Origin: Patella vulgata | Taxonomy: Eukaryota > Mollusca > Gastropoda > Patellidae | Assembly (NCBI RefSeq): GCF_932274485.2 | Contig: NC_065883.2 | Span: 60,803,210 to 60,867,209, forward strand | DNA length: 64,000 nucleotides | Direction: 5' to 3' | Shown: in pieces, positions 1 through 10,818 of the stretch | Layout of the letters: each line of letters begins with the position of its first letter | Numbering within the stretch: position 1 is the first letter of the stretch | Translations under genes and position numbers: made by a program | Notes under the pieces: generated by a model | Database searches by the model: none | Told to the model about the DNA's origin: nothing | The model's input: the letters and a program-made list of their open reading frames with translations, nothing else

Positions 1-170
1 TTAAACGTTTGGTCAACAGGGCGTTGCCCTTAAAACAGTATGCATAGATGTCATCTAACGTTCGACTATTACGTTTAATTACTCATAAAGTATAATCACA
101 TGTGATAGATAACTATACTTTTTTAACAATAGTGTTTGCATTGAGATATATCTTCTTATAACTACTTATT

Positions 171-216
<46 letters not shown>

Positions 217-909
217 CCCTTTCTCAGTATTTCAATGCTTTTTAGAAGTTATTTCTTTGGGTTATATCAAATTAAATAATAGAGGTGTATAAAAAGAGCT
301 TATATGTCGACGCTGCTACAGTACCTCGCCATCTTAGTAAAAAAAAAATAGGCATTGCAATTCATGTATGTAAATCGAATATCGTATTATGATGCATAAT
401 TTCAAATATTTGTTCGCTACTCTAAATCTTCAAATGGGAAGTGATATGAGATGTTCTAGAAAATATATTGCAAGCTATAATAATACCCCATAGATATTTT
501 ATCGTATGTATATTTCTTTCTCAGGAACAAAATAGGAAAATTAGTTAAATAATGGTTATATGTAAACCGCAAAATGATATCCCACACTCTTACGCCAACT
601 GCACAACACTGTTGTCATAGATCTTCTAGAAATTATACATTAAAGAAGTTTAACCACTTTTGATTTAATTCAAAATAATATGCTGAGTTCTTTAGATCTG
701 ATGTGTTATGAAGCGAAAGTTGGTTTGTTAACTAGTTTCGTTTATGGCTTAAAATTCTACCCTTTTTGAACACACTGTCGGTCACACGGTCATCTCCCAA
801 AACAAGTCAACGCATAAAATGCTATCGAATACAAAATGTTTAGTTTTGACCCTCAAAAGAAGCACCATTTTAAATGTCATCGCTTTCAAATACAAAAGTA
901 TATATTTAC
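1..909 (-). other. en-A intron 1, 5' part
   Basis: This is the intron downstream of the en-A exon 1 donor at 909, running off the window. It contains an (AT)n run at about 173-212 and no readable homeodomain exon on either strand. The stretch is otherwise AT-rich single-copy-looking sequence. Confidence 0.8.
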
Positions 910-1333
910 CTGAAGTTGGCCTGTCTGAATACCTAGTACAAAAAACCCAAGCTGGCCATAAAACTGGTTTATTTGTAGGACTGGGAGTACTTCTATCACT
1001 CCGCGTTGGACTCGTCACTTCAATCCCCGACCTCTCGGGCTTTGAACATACTAATTGTTCTTTCTTGGGAGGAACCGAACACACAGTTTTCGAGGGAATT
1101 ACACCCGTGAAAGCCGATTGAAAGTTTGTTTTTATATTCTTCACTCCAAATTCCGGTTTCAGTATTTCCGCTATTGAGAAGTTTGTAACAGTCATTATGT
1201 TATTTGGCGAAGGTATCCGTTCTCCGTTGGGATGCAGACTCTTGGTGTTTTCACTCTTCTGATATGATAATGATGATGATGATGATGATGATGAAGATGA
1301 AGGATCGAAGTTTTTGTCTGTCTTATCTGTCAT
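910..1333 (-). CDS. en: engrailed paralogue en-A, exon 1 (partial gene)
   Basis: N-terminal exon of an engrailed-class homeobox transcription factor, a nuclear DNA-binding repressor. Translation from ATG at 1333-1331 gives 141 codons plus one base. EH1 (Groucho-binding) is [14 protein letters not shown] at residues 50-63. EH2 (Exd/Pbx contact) is [18 protein letters not shown] at residues 125-142. A ten-serine tract at residues 12-21 is written almost entirely in TCA codons. The exon ends TCA-G followed by the donor GTAAAT (intron begins at 909), the same phase and place as in the second engrailed gene. No homeodomain exon is present at 1-909, so it lies beyond the left edge and the intron exceeds 900 bp. 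An in-frame ATG at 1360 would add nine residues; I prefer 1333 because it has A at -3 and sits in a better context. The identification is firm; only the start is uncertain. Confidence 0.93.
1271..1300 (-). repeat. Coding TCA microsatellite (poly-Ser)
   Basis: Ten consecutive Ser codons of en-A (nine TCA, one TCT), read on the plus strand as a GAT repeat. Such a pure-codon tract is expected to vary in length between individuals. Confidence 0.85.
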
Positions 1334-1485
1334 AATTATTGCACGATTATAAATATACATATATATGATATGTCTTTCTCTTGTGTCCAAATAAAACAAG
1401 TCTCAACGTAAACAGATAACTAAAGCCTATACCAGTTAGCCACGAATCTCTTAGTCGTTTATCTCCGAGGTGTTAGGTTACAAGG

Positions 1486-1531
1486 AGGCGGGATCTATGA
1501 TTGAGTGACGTTTGACATGGCCAATTAGATG
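1486..1531 (-). promoter_or_regulatory. en-A proximal promoter module
   Basis: Read in the gene's direction it contains CATCTAATTGG (inverted CCAAT box at 1521-1525), ACGTCA (CRE half-site at 1506-1511) and TCCCGCCT (E2F/GC-box-like, 1486-1493). It begins 153 bp upstream of the en-A ATG. The same three motifs in the same order and with near-equal spacing lie in front of en-B. The motifs are seen directly; promoter function is inferred. Confidence 0.6.
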
Positions 1532-1764
1532 TGTACCAGCAGGTAAGAGTGTCTACCTGAGCAACAGCACGGGGAAATTGACAATTTGTTATTTCCTAAT
1601 TTCTTTTGTTAACTTATTTAAGTCGTATTTTGGAAAGCCTGTTAAAAAGGGCCATTTTATTACAATTTCACAGTCATATTTGCTTTTCAATGTACATTTC
1701 TCATTTACTCAAGGATATGGCTGGTTGTGGTGGTGCCAAATCTAGAACCGAACAGACTCGTCCT

Positions 1765-2090
1765 CCGCTATAAATGTAAATGAAATGAAATGGGGTTTAA
1801 CGTCTTACTGTTCTGCTCCTATACTGGGCTAATGGAGACGGGCATACGCCATACAGTGTGCTATGACGGAAATTTTGCTCGGACAGCGGCACTACGGCCT
1901 ACTCTTATATCGAATTCCAAGTGCCAAGGAATTTTTTACGTTCATTCCAATGTATACACGGGACCTCGGGTTTTCGTCTAATCCGAAGGACTAGACAGAT
2001 GTCCTTGTCAGGCCCTCCATTCTGCACCACTGACAAGGGGAAACCACGTCAGAAAATCACGGTGAACTTTCTCGGCCCGCTATAAATGTA
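1765..2090 (-). mobile_element. SINE family B, 5'-truncated, with perfect TSD
   Basis: Antisense copy that starts with the (AAATG)n tail, then GGGGTTTAACGTC, and ends within the body before the tRNA head. It is flanked by a perfect 14-bp target-site duplication CCGCTATAAATGTA at 1765-1778 and 2077-2090, so the element is 1779-2076. The intact duplication suggests recent LINE-mediated insertion. It lies about 250 bp upstream of the en-A promoter module. Confidence 0.9.
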
Positions 2091-2154
2091 GATCTATAAT
2101 AATTGGAAATGTCTTTCTTAAAATCAAGCGCTTATCTCCCTCTGCAATCAATTG

Positions 2155-2187
2155 TAAATGAAATGAAATGGGGTTTAAGGTCCCACT
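2155..2187 (-). mobile_element. SINE family B, 3'-tail fragment
   Basis: Only the AAATGAAATGGGGTTTAA end is recognisable; the body is missing. Confidence 0.6.
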
Positions 2188-2301
2188 TGTAAGTTTTGTT
2201 ATCAACGCCATGGATGCTTATTTCACAACTTGTGTTATATTTTGAAATGACAATTAGGCTGTGGACAATTAAAAGGAAGCGCAACTCGTTGAATTGAAAA
2301 G

Positions 2302-2620
2302 GGGGTTGGAGGGGTGGGGTGGGTGGGTGTCCGAATGGCTAGCACGTGCGTGCTGTATCATAAGGCCTGTCATTGAGTCAGCTGGCGTGGTTTCGAATCC
2401 CCGGTTGCACGTGACAAGGAGTAGGGTCGCCTGTCCAACCTCGTGGGTTTTCTCCGGGTCCTCCGGTTTCCTCCCACTGCTAAAGATCCCTACGCGCAAG
2501 AAAATTATTGAAATAAAATTAAACCATATGTTAGTCCCGAAATGACCTAGTTTGTGTCGAATGGACGTTAAAACCCATCTCTCTCTCTCTCCCTCTCTCT
2601 CTCTCTTTCTCTCTCTTGAA
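2302..2620 (+). mobile_element. SINE family A, near full length
   Basis: The tRNA-like head has box A (GTCCGAATGGCTAGC) and box B (GGTTTCGAATCCCC), spaced as in a class II (Leu/Ser-like) tRNA. The conserved body runs from GTGACAAGGAGTAGGGTCGC to CGAATGGACGTTAAAACCC, followed by a (CT)n tail at about 2579-2615. Flanks TTGAATTGAAAA at about 2289 and in the TTGAA repeats from 2616 look like target-site duplications. Apparent ORFs on both strands here are SINE sequence, not genes. Confidence 0.9.
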
Positions 2621-3060
2621 TTGAATTGAATTGAAAATTGGGGCTATACTTTTGAATTGAAAAATTGGGTTATACTTTTGAAAACAAAAAGAATTTTAAA
2701 ACCAAAATTACAAGCCGGTAAATTCGTTTGCTCCGTATTATCGAAGGTACATCTCGTTCAGATCTCGTGGTCTAGACGAGAACAAATGTTTAACATGTAA
2801 TAGAATTCCACCAACAATTTGAACTTTGTGTAGAATGCTGCCGTTAATTATTTCTAAATCTCCCGAGTTATTTTCTTTGGCGTAACAATCAAATTAAAGG
2901 AGATGTATATCTTTTTGCGAAAACTTTGGTGGTAACAATACGAAATAGGCGATAATGGTTAATATATGACCCGTATAAGTCACCATGATTTCATGGTGGT
3001 TTACTGTTCTTGAGTGATGTTATTTTTTATGTGTTAGTGTTTTATATGCTTACGGATAAG

Positions 3061-3234
3061 AGAAAAGAAAGAGTGAGAAATGGAGTTTAACGTCCACACT
3101 ACACTCTAGATTAACATATGTTTTAATTTGATTTCAATAATTCGCTTGCGCTTAGGGGTCTTTAGCAGTGTGTGGAAACCGGAGGACCCGGGGTAAACAC
3201 ACGAGGTTGGACAGGTCACCTTAAGTACAAGCTG
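3061..3234 (-). mobile_element. SINE family A, 5'-truncated
   Basis: Antisense body with AATGGAGTTTAACGTCCAC, CTTTAGCAGTG and CCGGAGGACCCGG. It stops at ACAGGTCACC before the tRNA-derived head. A short degenerate purine (GA-like) stretch marks its tail. Confidence 0.82.
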
Positions 3235-3319
3235 CTTATCAGTGTTCTTTTCGATAGAGATGATTGGTTGTGTGTGTAATCCTGACTCTTTCCCGAAAAG
3301 AACTAGTAGCCTTGAAGCG

Positions 3320-3348
3320 GGGGTGGGGGTGGGGGGGGGGGGGTGGGG
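3320..3348. repeat. G-rich run
   Basis: GGGGGTGGGGGTGGG-type homopurine tract ending in a G run. It is low complexity and could form G-quadruplexes. Confidence 0.7.
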
Positions 3349-3408
3349 ATCAGAACTGTTTTACGTTGATAGGAAGGTTAATATATAAATTATTCATTTT
3401 GTCCTACT

Positions 3409-3774
3409 ACCTATTGATATGGGGCGCCACGGTGGCTCAGTGATTAAGCCGATTGCTCACTAACCAGGATGTTCGGGGTTCGATCCAGGTGTTAGTCTAG
3501 AAATTTTACAGGGATTTCCCAGCGTGGTTCCCTGTTGGCAGTGGGGCAGGATGGGACGAAAAACCGAGGTTCCGCGTACCCGTTGACGTGCACGTAAGAG
3601 CCTTTAACAGTTGGAGTTTGACCTAAGAGTAGACCGTAGCGCCACAGTCAGGGCAAAATTTCCCTCATAGCACACTGTATAGTATATGCCCAGCCAACTT
3701 CATTAACCCAATCGGTGCAGAAAAGTAGGACGTTAAACCCCATTTCATTTCATTTCATTTACCTATCAATATGG
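3409..3774 (+). mobile_element. SINE family B, full length with TSD
   Basis: This is the best reference copy. The tRNA-like head has GGTGGCTCAGTGATTAAGC (box A) and GGGGTTCGATCC (box B). The body carries GGGACGAAAAACCGAGG and GTGCACGTAAGAG. The 3' end is AGGACGTTAAACCCC followed by (ATTTC)n. Target-site duplications are ACCTATTGATATGG (3409-3422) and ACCTATCAATATGG (3761-3774), two mismatches. The element itself is 3423-3760. Confidence 0.92.
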
Positions 3775-4127
3775 CATAGCGGCGAAAATATTTTATAATG
3801 GTGAAAACCCACTAGTGTATTGTTTTTGCTTTTTTTTTTTCTTTTTTTTCTCCAAAACTTTATATATAGTGGAGATAAGTCTATGCAGAGTAGCATAATA
3901 TATCGTCACTATCCATGTTATATCGCACTAATTGTTGAATATTTATATTTCTTTAGAAATTCTAACAGTTTAACTGTACTTACTATATTCTTGAGTTAAT
4001 ATCCATTGTTAATCCCTCGATAATAGATGTTATTTTGGTCGCCAACTAATTTAATAAATTATAGTTTTCAAGCGTTGTATTTGGGAAATGTGTTCAATAA
4101 GTTTGCAAGATTCAATTTGTTTAGGGA

Positions 4128-4358
4128 GTAGAATGACCGAACGTACGCGTTAGATCATAAGGTCTATCATTGAGTCAAGTGGCGTGTTTCAATTTCCCGG
4201 TTGTGCGTGGCGAGGGGTCCTACTTTTTCATCCCACTGTTAAAGATCTCTACGCGCAAGCGAATTATTGAAATAAATTTAAACCATATGTTAGTGCCGAA
4301 ATGACCTAGTTTGTGTCGAGTGGACGTTAACCCCCTGTCTCTCTCTCTCACTCTCCCT
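4128..4358 (+). mobile_element. SINE family A, internally deleted
   Basis: Head remnant GAATGACCGAACGTACGCG and box-B-like GTTTCAATTTCCCGG. It then has the 3' half TACGCGCAAGCGAATTATTG to GTCGAGTGGACGTTAA and a CT tail. Part of the middle (the CCTCGTGGGTTTTCTCC block) is missing. Confidence 0.85.
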
Positions 4359-4367
4359 GGTCGTCCA

Positions 4368-4575
4368 CAAGATCCACCATAAAGGCCACGGTGTCTAACT
4401 CGTGCGCTATAACGTCTCTCATCGTAACAGAGTTCGATCCCAAGTTTGCGTGTGGCAGAAAGTTGGTAGGATTTCTCCAAGATCGCCCCCACCGGAAAGC
4501 TTACTGCTGAAATAATACACCATTTACATGTACTATTAGTTCCCAAAGTTGTGTGGATTGCACTCAATCAATGTA
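4368..4575 (+). mobile_element. Possible third tRNA-derived SINE (family C)
   Basis: It begins immediately after the CT tail of the preceding family A copy. GGCCACGGTGTCTAACTCG resembles a degenerate box A. GAGTTCGATCCC about 45 bases later matches box B well. I see no second copy in the window, so this is a weak call. Confidence 0.35.
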
Positions 4576-4579
4576 CAGT

Positions 4580-4985
4580 CATCTTGAACAATTTCCATAT
4601 TAACTTGAACAAACGAATATTTAAATTAACAACAAACATTTAACATGAACAGTTGTAAATTTAACTTGAATAACGTTAATTTGACTTGGATAATTGGACA
4701 TTAATTTAACTTAAACAGCGAACATTTAACTTTAGCTTGGACCACTTAAACTATAATAACGAACATTACTTGAACTTGGACAGTGGCCATTTCGCCGAAA
4801 CCTTAAACTTTAATGTGTAAAATACATTTTTAATTTGGAAGCTAATCTTTAAATGAAATGAACTGGTTTGTTTGTAAGGTTGAACTTAAACATTGAACCA
4901 TTAATTTAGTGACACGGAGTTTTAACTCGGAAATTAAAACAGGAAGCTTTCTTTTTGAACATTTAACATTGAAAAAGAACGTTTG
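4580..4985. repeat. Degenerate AT-rich minisatellite
   Basis: Irregular repetition of a TTTAACTTGAACAGCGAACA-like unit of about 35-40 bp with strong divergence between copies. Confidence 0.5.
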
Positions 4986-5330
4986 GCTTAGAATTTTTTT
5001 ATTTGTAAAATGAACAATTTTCTGAAACTACGGGTTCACTTGTGATCTGGACTTACAGCCGACAATTAAAATTGGGCAGTGAAATTTTAACTTTCTCTTC
5101 CGCTACGTTAGCAGTGTTAACGCCTACTGCTTGCACTGTTAATAGCTGTCAGGAATTTATGTTTTTTCCATCATAATTCCGTCTAACCATGTTGTAGTGT
5201 AATATTATTATGATAGAGAATAAGCTTAGAGTAGTGCGACACGTCATTATGAACACATCAGGCTTCTTAACAAAACACTTACATATATAAATATCAACAA
5301 ACAATCATACTGACAACATATCAAACATTC

Positions 5331-5604
5331 TTAAAGGGACATTCTTTCAATGTTTCATCACATACGGAACGCACGGTAAACAGTTACTCCCACAAAGTAA
5401 TAATATATCAGAATAAATTTATTGACTGAATACACAAAGTATCTCTTTAAGATTGTCCTTCATTTATTAGCCCCTAGACCTCACCCTCCACCCCCCCACC
5501 CCCACAAGACATGCAAAACATTTTGACGGTAAAACAACTAATATCGAGTTTCACATACATTTGGTAAATCAAGCCAAAATATTTCGGGAGGAGTATCCCT
5601 TTAA
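5331..5604. mobile_element. Possible TTAA-flanked MITE, diverged
   Basis: Ends TTAA-AGGGACA (5331) and ATCCCT-TTAA (5604) match the ends of the two better copies at 50638 and 52786. The interior does not align clearly, so this may be a relative or a chance match. Confidence 0.35.
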
Positions 5605-6960
5605 AGATAATACACCACGACTTCATAACGGTTAACGTATTATTAGAAATAAAGTTGTTCATATCCAGTAAATGAGTTTATAATGATTTTACAGTTTTTA
5701 CGTGCATTTCTTCTAACGGGAATACAGAACAATATTCGTAAAATATAGAAAAAATATATAATTTTAGTCAAAATGTCGAAATTTTAAGAGTCAGTAATCG
5801 ATCAAAGGAGATTTATTATGTCGAATGTCGATCATTTATTGTTAATTAGCACTGAGGGGGTTTCAATCCCGGATATAAGATTTTTTAATCCCCTGGATTA
5901 TTACAAAAACGGAAAGACAAATTGTTTCCTAGTAATTCTTGAAGTTTAGTGCAAATATTATCCCAATACTGATGACATTTATGTCGCTATGAATTATTAT
6001 TTTCTTACATCTTTATGAGAGTAATGGGCAGCAGAATTTTATTGTCACCAAAATGAGAATAAAAGACACTTTTCAGATCCAAAAGAGATTTAAAAAGTTT
6101 TTCAGATCAGTGATCATGAAACTTTTATCTCATTTATATAAATTTCTACCGCGCTTCACAAAAAAAAATTAAAAAAAATTGTTAGCTATGTGAAATGTGA
6201 AGTGGTACAGAGTGTTCAAGAAAGAGTAATCATACCTTCTCTTGTGAATGGCAAAAATTACTACTAGACGATGGAACCTAATGGGTTAATCCCGCGACTG
6301 TAGTCGACAGACGTATAACAACAGGCAAGATGGTTGAATGCAAAAAATATTCTTAAACTTGTTACATGAAAAAAACGACAAAAGAAATAAAAACAAACAA
6401 ATTTTAAGTTGACCATTCTGTCATTTCATAGACAAAACTCCATATTGACAAAAGCGCCATCGCTGTAATTCTGTTCTGGAAGATAATTGAATAAAGAAGG
6501 ACATAACGGGAATTCGTTCATCGGGTCAAAACAGTTCGCGAGTTTGAACCGCGACGTCAACGATAACTTGTTGAATTTCGTTTAATCGAAAATGTTATCC
6601 TTAATCGCGCCAACAAGTTTTAAAAGTCAAAATAGGCTATCACTGTAAAACTCTTTCGATAAATACGAAACGAAAATCTACCTGTCAAAAGACTACCTTT
6701 ACCGAACAACATTAGCGCGACTTTCAATCATTAGAAATTTCGAAGAAAAAGTAACTTATAAATTTTAATATTTCAATAAAGAAAGTACCAAGCAGGCACC
6801 AAAGTTAATCAATATGTTCGTATAAAAGATCCCAAATCCGCATTAAATAAATATATAGTGACGTCTGGTACTCATTATTAAAATTATAATATACTAACTA
6901 TAATACATAAATCTGAAATATCTGACATTCTCCTTAGTCTTTTTGAAGGTCGTAGATGAA
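5605..6960. other. No gene seen
   Basis: AT-rich sequence without a convincing exon, SINE or tandem repeat on either strand. Confidence 0.5.
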
Positions 6961-7121
6961 TCTCGGGAAATATAAATTCATTATATCAATCTATAAATAG
7001 TATTTTAGGGTGTGTCAAAGGACGCAATAATAATAGGTGACTCTCGGGAAATATAAATCCATTATATCAATGTATAAATAGTACAATAGGGTGTGTCAAA
7101 GGATGCAATGATACTAGGTGA
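6961..7121. repeat. Two-copy tandem duplication (81 bp)
   Basis: TCTCGGGAAATATAAAT begins at 6961 and again at 7042. The copies share the block GGGTGTGTCAAAGGA and differ by scattered substitutions. Confidence 0.85.
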
Positions 7122-7340
7122 CTGGGGAAATTTATCGTTACGGGTAAAAGCTTTTGAAAAAAAGCACTCATGAGGTTTTGGGACTATATGTGGAATCCAG
7201 TAGACGTGGTACAAGGGTTAATCAGCGAACTGGATGTATGAGATGTGTTGTTGACGTTTGGGAAAGTAGGACGAGGGGAAATGTGTAGGGAGTGAAGTGC
7301 TGTAAAGGGATAGTTAGATGTATTATGAATGGTTAGAGTG

Positions 7341-7388
7341 GCTGTGGTGTTACGGTGAAATACTATGCCGCCACCGTAACACCACAGC
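7341..7388. repeat. Perfect 17-bp hairpin
   Basis: GCTGTGGTGTTACGGTG at 7341-7357 and its exact reverse complement at 7372-7388 enclose a 14-base loop. Pairing does not extend beyond the 17 bp on either side, so this is shorter than a normal pre-miRNA. Confidence 0.8.
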
Positions 7389-8654
7389 TTTATGATTTGT
7401 TAGACAGGAGTGATGTAATGGGTGTCAACAACTGGGTATGCTGGTACCGTCGCAACGTAGCCGTGAAATATATATTGTGGGGGGGGGGGGAGGGCGGAAA
7501 CGGAAAAATATACAATGTTGACAGTATGTGCCAGGCATGAGGCTGCGCAGACCGAGCGGCAGCTCGATAGGGAGTGTGTGGGAGGGTCACCCTCATAAAA
7601 AATTTTTTTTTTAAATTTCAGTTTTTTGTAAGCAGTGAAAACACTATTTTGGCATTGTTTGCGGGGTTAAACCTAAAAATCACATTAATACACCTATTAC
7701 ACGATATTGTGAAACTAGCTGACGAAGACAGCTCGGGCGGCGATTGTTGGACTCGGGGCTGCTCTGTCAGTATCTAACAAACGCATTTAGTTCGCGTACA
7801 ACTTTTGAAAACCGAATGCCAGTATGGTATTTCTCACATAATTGGTTATCGCAAAAACAGAGTAAACTGAAAGCGAGTAATCTCGACTCAAACCTATAGT
7901 CTATAGCCTACTTACTACACTGGTCACTAGGCTTCCTATATTATTGTTTGTGGACGGTTTACTACTCAGTGATAAGCCTGCGCCGCAAAAAGAGGTCTCG
8001 CCTTTTATTATTAGTATAATGACTTCCTCATGTGCGGCAGGTTAGTTTGCTTCTAAAAACACTGTTTTCCGTTCCAAAAAATACAAAAGTAATTTTCTAC
8101 CAGATGACCATGGTTCTTTTCACCAAGACTAGATAATTTCTCTCGGTGTAAGGATATAGCTATGGATAAGTTCATACAAGGTCAATAAATCCGCGGTCAC
8201 TTCGGGTCACACTGTTGAGAAAATAAACCGATGGGTTTGTTTAGTAGCAAATCGAGCGTGAATCAACTGAGTTTGTACTGAAAAATTTTTGAGTGATATG
8301 TATGAACTGTCTTCACACATTCGGTTTATAATTAGCGATACACAGGTACAGTGGCAAATGTTGTACTTCACAGACTGTTTACCTCCGAACTACCTCCGCA
8401 CGAAATCCTCGATTTGGGTACTTGTTAAAAGAAAAAGAAATAGTACCTGTGCGCATGCCAATAAAAAAAACTAAGAGTTCGCGCATAAAAATGCCCGAAC
8501 GTACCAGGCACCAGGCCATCCAGATCGCCTCTGGTGATCCCAGCTACCGAGACTGTGAATGTTACTGTAGACTTACTTTATAGTGATAAAGGTGCCACCT
8601 CTATTCACAGGGTTCTGTGATTGTCACCAAGATAATTAATGGCTTCCATATGCC
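7389..8654. other. No gene seen; G run at 7480-7490
   Basis: Unremarkable AT-rich DNA with one G homopolymer. The short open frames here have no recognisable motifs or codon pattern. Confidence 0.45.
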
Positions 8655-8893
8655 CGAAAGTTCCTCGTGATTTACCAGCCTGTTTGTCTTTGTCAGTGAT
8701 GTGGCATGCGGGTGTTTGACAAAGAAAAGCGATTAGTCGTTCGGATAGAACGAAAAAACCGCGGCCAAACAGTGTACTTGCTGGCGTGCACGTAAATGAA
8801 GGATAAGATTCCTCGCATAGCACACTGCATGTATTCTATTCATCTTCATTGGCTCGATTAGTGTAGAAAAGTAGGACGTTAAATTCCATTTCA
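8655..8893 (+). mobile_element. SINE family B, headless, diverged
   Basis: The body is recognisable from CGAAAGTTCCTCGTG through TTAGTCGTTCGGATAGAACG, GGCGTGCACGTAAA and CTCGCATAGCACACTG to AGTAGGACGTTAAATTCC. The tRNA head is absent and no (ATTTC)n tail remains, so it is an older copy. Confidence 0.85.
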
Positions 8894-10787
8894 GACGCGA
8901 CTTAATATAGGAAAAAAAAGACTAATAACCAGTATAATACTACGCCGTAAAACACCAGCAACAGTATGGACGACTACCCTAGTCAAAGGCTTTCAAATAA
9001 ACCACAAGACACTACGGTAGCACTGCGGAATACGATCCGGTTGCACGGCTCCCAAATCGACGTATGTGAAACTTTCGCGTGTCACTGCAGTGGGACACAA
9101 ATTTGTGCCCCTACTTTGGACTATTTGAACTTCACGTTGTGATTTCTTTTTACTGCAATAGTCATTTAAACCATTGAACACTGTATTGTTTTAAAATCCT
9201 TATTTATATACAGACTTACAGATAAAAACATAAGATATTTTATTTAAGAACTTTATAAATAATGTATTTCTGCAGTTTCACAAGCATAGAACAGCCTGAC
9301 AAGAGCCAATACCGCCTTCTAAGGAAGTACATGATTGTCTGTCTCAGGAACCTAACGACGTCTACTACCAGACCAGGGAGAGCCCACTCTGAGATATATC
9401 CATGCTGGCGAAACGATATCTACTGATTTATGGCCTGGATGTCTCTTTTGAAGACTGGCCTTCCGCGGACCACACCAGGCACGAGTTGACTTGATTGGTC
9501 ACCTGCAAAACTACTACCCTTATCTAGAATCTGAAGGGGGAAGGAACGAATGATTGGTGCCTCTTTGGGATCAACAGATATTCTGACGTCACTGACGGAA
9601 TTTATTTATAGGAACCCAATTAACCTAAATATAGCTGTCACCTATTTGTAGGTAACAACATCAATACATTACCCAGAACTTGTATATTTTTAAACTTAAT
9701 AACCCCATAGATACTTATAAACTAATGTCCAAAAGAAAGTATACACACTAAAAATATTAAAAAGTTTTATTTAGATTAAAAACATTTGATAAAACATTAC
9801 TGAGTTTGTCTCTTGCGTCAAAACTCAATATTTCTAAGCAAAATAAAAAAAGCGAAACAAATTGACATTGTACCCAAATGCCGCATACGATGGAAAACGA
9901 CTTTGGTTGATGCAGCACGAAATGCACAGTGTATACTTTCTTTATGACATTAGTATAGTATTATACCAGCGAAAATACATGTCTGAACGGTGGTTGGGAC
10001 GTACATGAACTTAGGGCCTTATTGAAATTCACATAAAATGGATTCAAGTTATTAAAAAAAGAGTTAAATATTGACTTCAGTTAGTCAAAAGGTAGCTGTA
10101 TGACAGTCAGACCATAGAATACACGAAGTTGAATATGGACATTATAGAGTCGCATGTGACAATGCACCACTGAACATTGTTTACTGTCGAGAAATCGTTG
10201 TTTAATTTGATCGTCAAGTTTTACAACTCACTTGTAGTTTCTAAGTGAAATTCATTTCTGGTATTTGAATAACGATAACTATCATAACCCCGATCATAAA
10301 ACGACATTTACAATTATAAAATGTCGTCCAATTTTAATATCGGTCAATTATTTAACCATAACATTAAAATTATGAAATAAATCAACTGGGCCGCATTACA
10401 TATTGTTCAGAAACGGAATGAAGCGTTTAACGTTTCTTAATCATTTTGTAATTTGCGACTGGAACCAAAAGACGGCAACCAGTAGTTGCTGGTAACAGGT
10501 CGATACGCTCTTGTGACTGGCTGGCGCTGGTTATTTTACCACTTGACAGATCCTAATTTTCAGAAATCGGCAGTAACTTTGTCAAGTGTTTATTAAAATT
10601 GTTCAGACTTCAGAATGCAAAGAAGATTTTCAAACAAAGAAAGTAATTGGCTGTCTTGTTTCTGTGCATCCGCGTTGGATATGATCGTAAGCCCCAAGTT
10701 GCAAGGCCGGGTTAAATATTCCTATATACTTTGCAAAGATCACTTAGAGATTTTAAACATACGGAAATGTTATTATTATTCCGGTTA

Positions 10788-10791
<4 letters not shown>
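8894..10791. other. No gene seen; GC-richer patch at 9290-9600
   Basis: Most is AT-rich with nothing recognisable. The part at about 9290-9600 is visibly richer in G and C and higher in complexity, with short open frames on both strands. I see no domain, and the frames are interrupted. It could be a decayed exon or an unknown element. Confidence 0.4.

Positions 10792-10818
<27 letters not shown>
10792..10818. repeat. (AT)n microsatellite
   Basis: Uninterrupted AT dinucleotide run. Confidence 0.9.

Noticed and set aside
1-909. Possible en-A homeodomain exon inside the window
   Set aside because: No frame on the minus strand here encodes WFQNKR or EH5; the exon must be outside.
819-1121. 100-codon open frame on the plus strand
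   Set aside because: It is the antisense shadow of en-A exon 1, whose EH1 and EH2 motifs and splice donor fix the minus strand as coding.
1790-1981. Repeated peptide TGIRHTVCYEGNFARTAALR in several frames (also 41995-42228 and 50106-50420)
   Set aside because: It is the translation of the SINE family B body.
2269-2545. Overlapping open frames on both strands, with similar frames at 32762-33100, 36090-36371 and 63529-63804
   Set aside because: All repeat the same SINE family A sequence (for example RKPEDPEKTHEVGQATLLLVT) and are not protein genes.
3423-3490. Genuine tRNA gene
   Set aside because: Boxes A and B are present but the acceptor stem does not pair and the sequence continues into a SINE body; all tRNA-like matches in the window are SINE heads.
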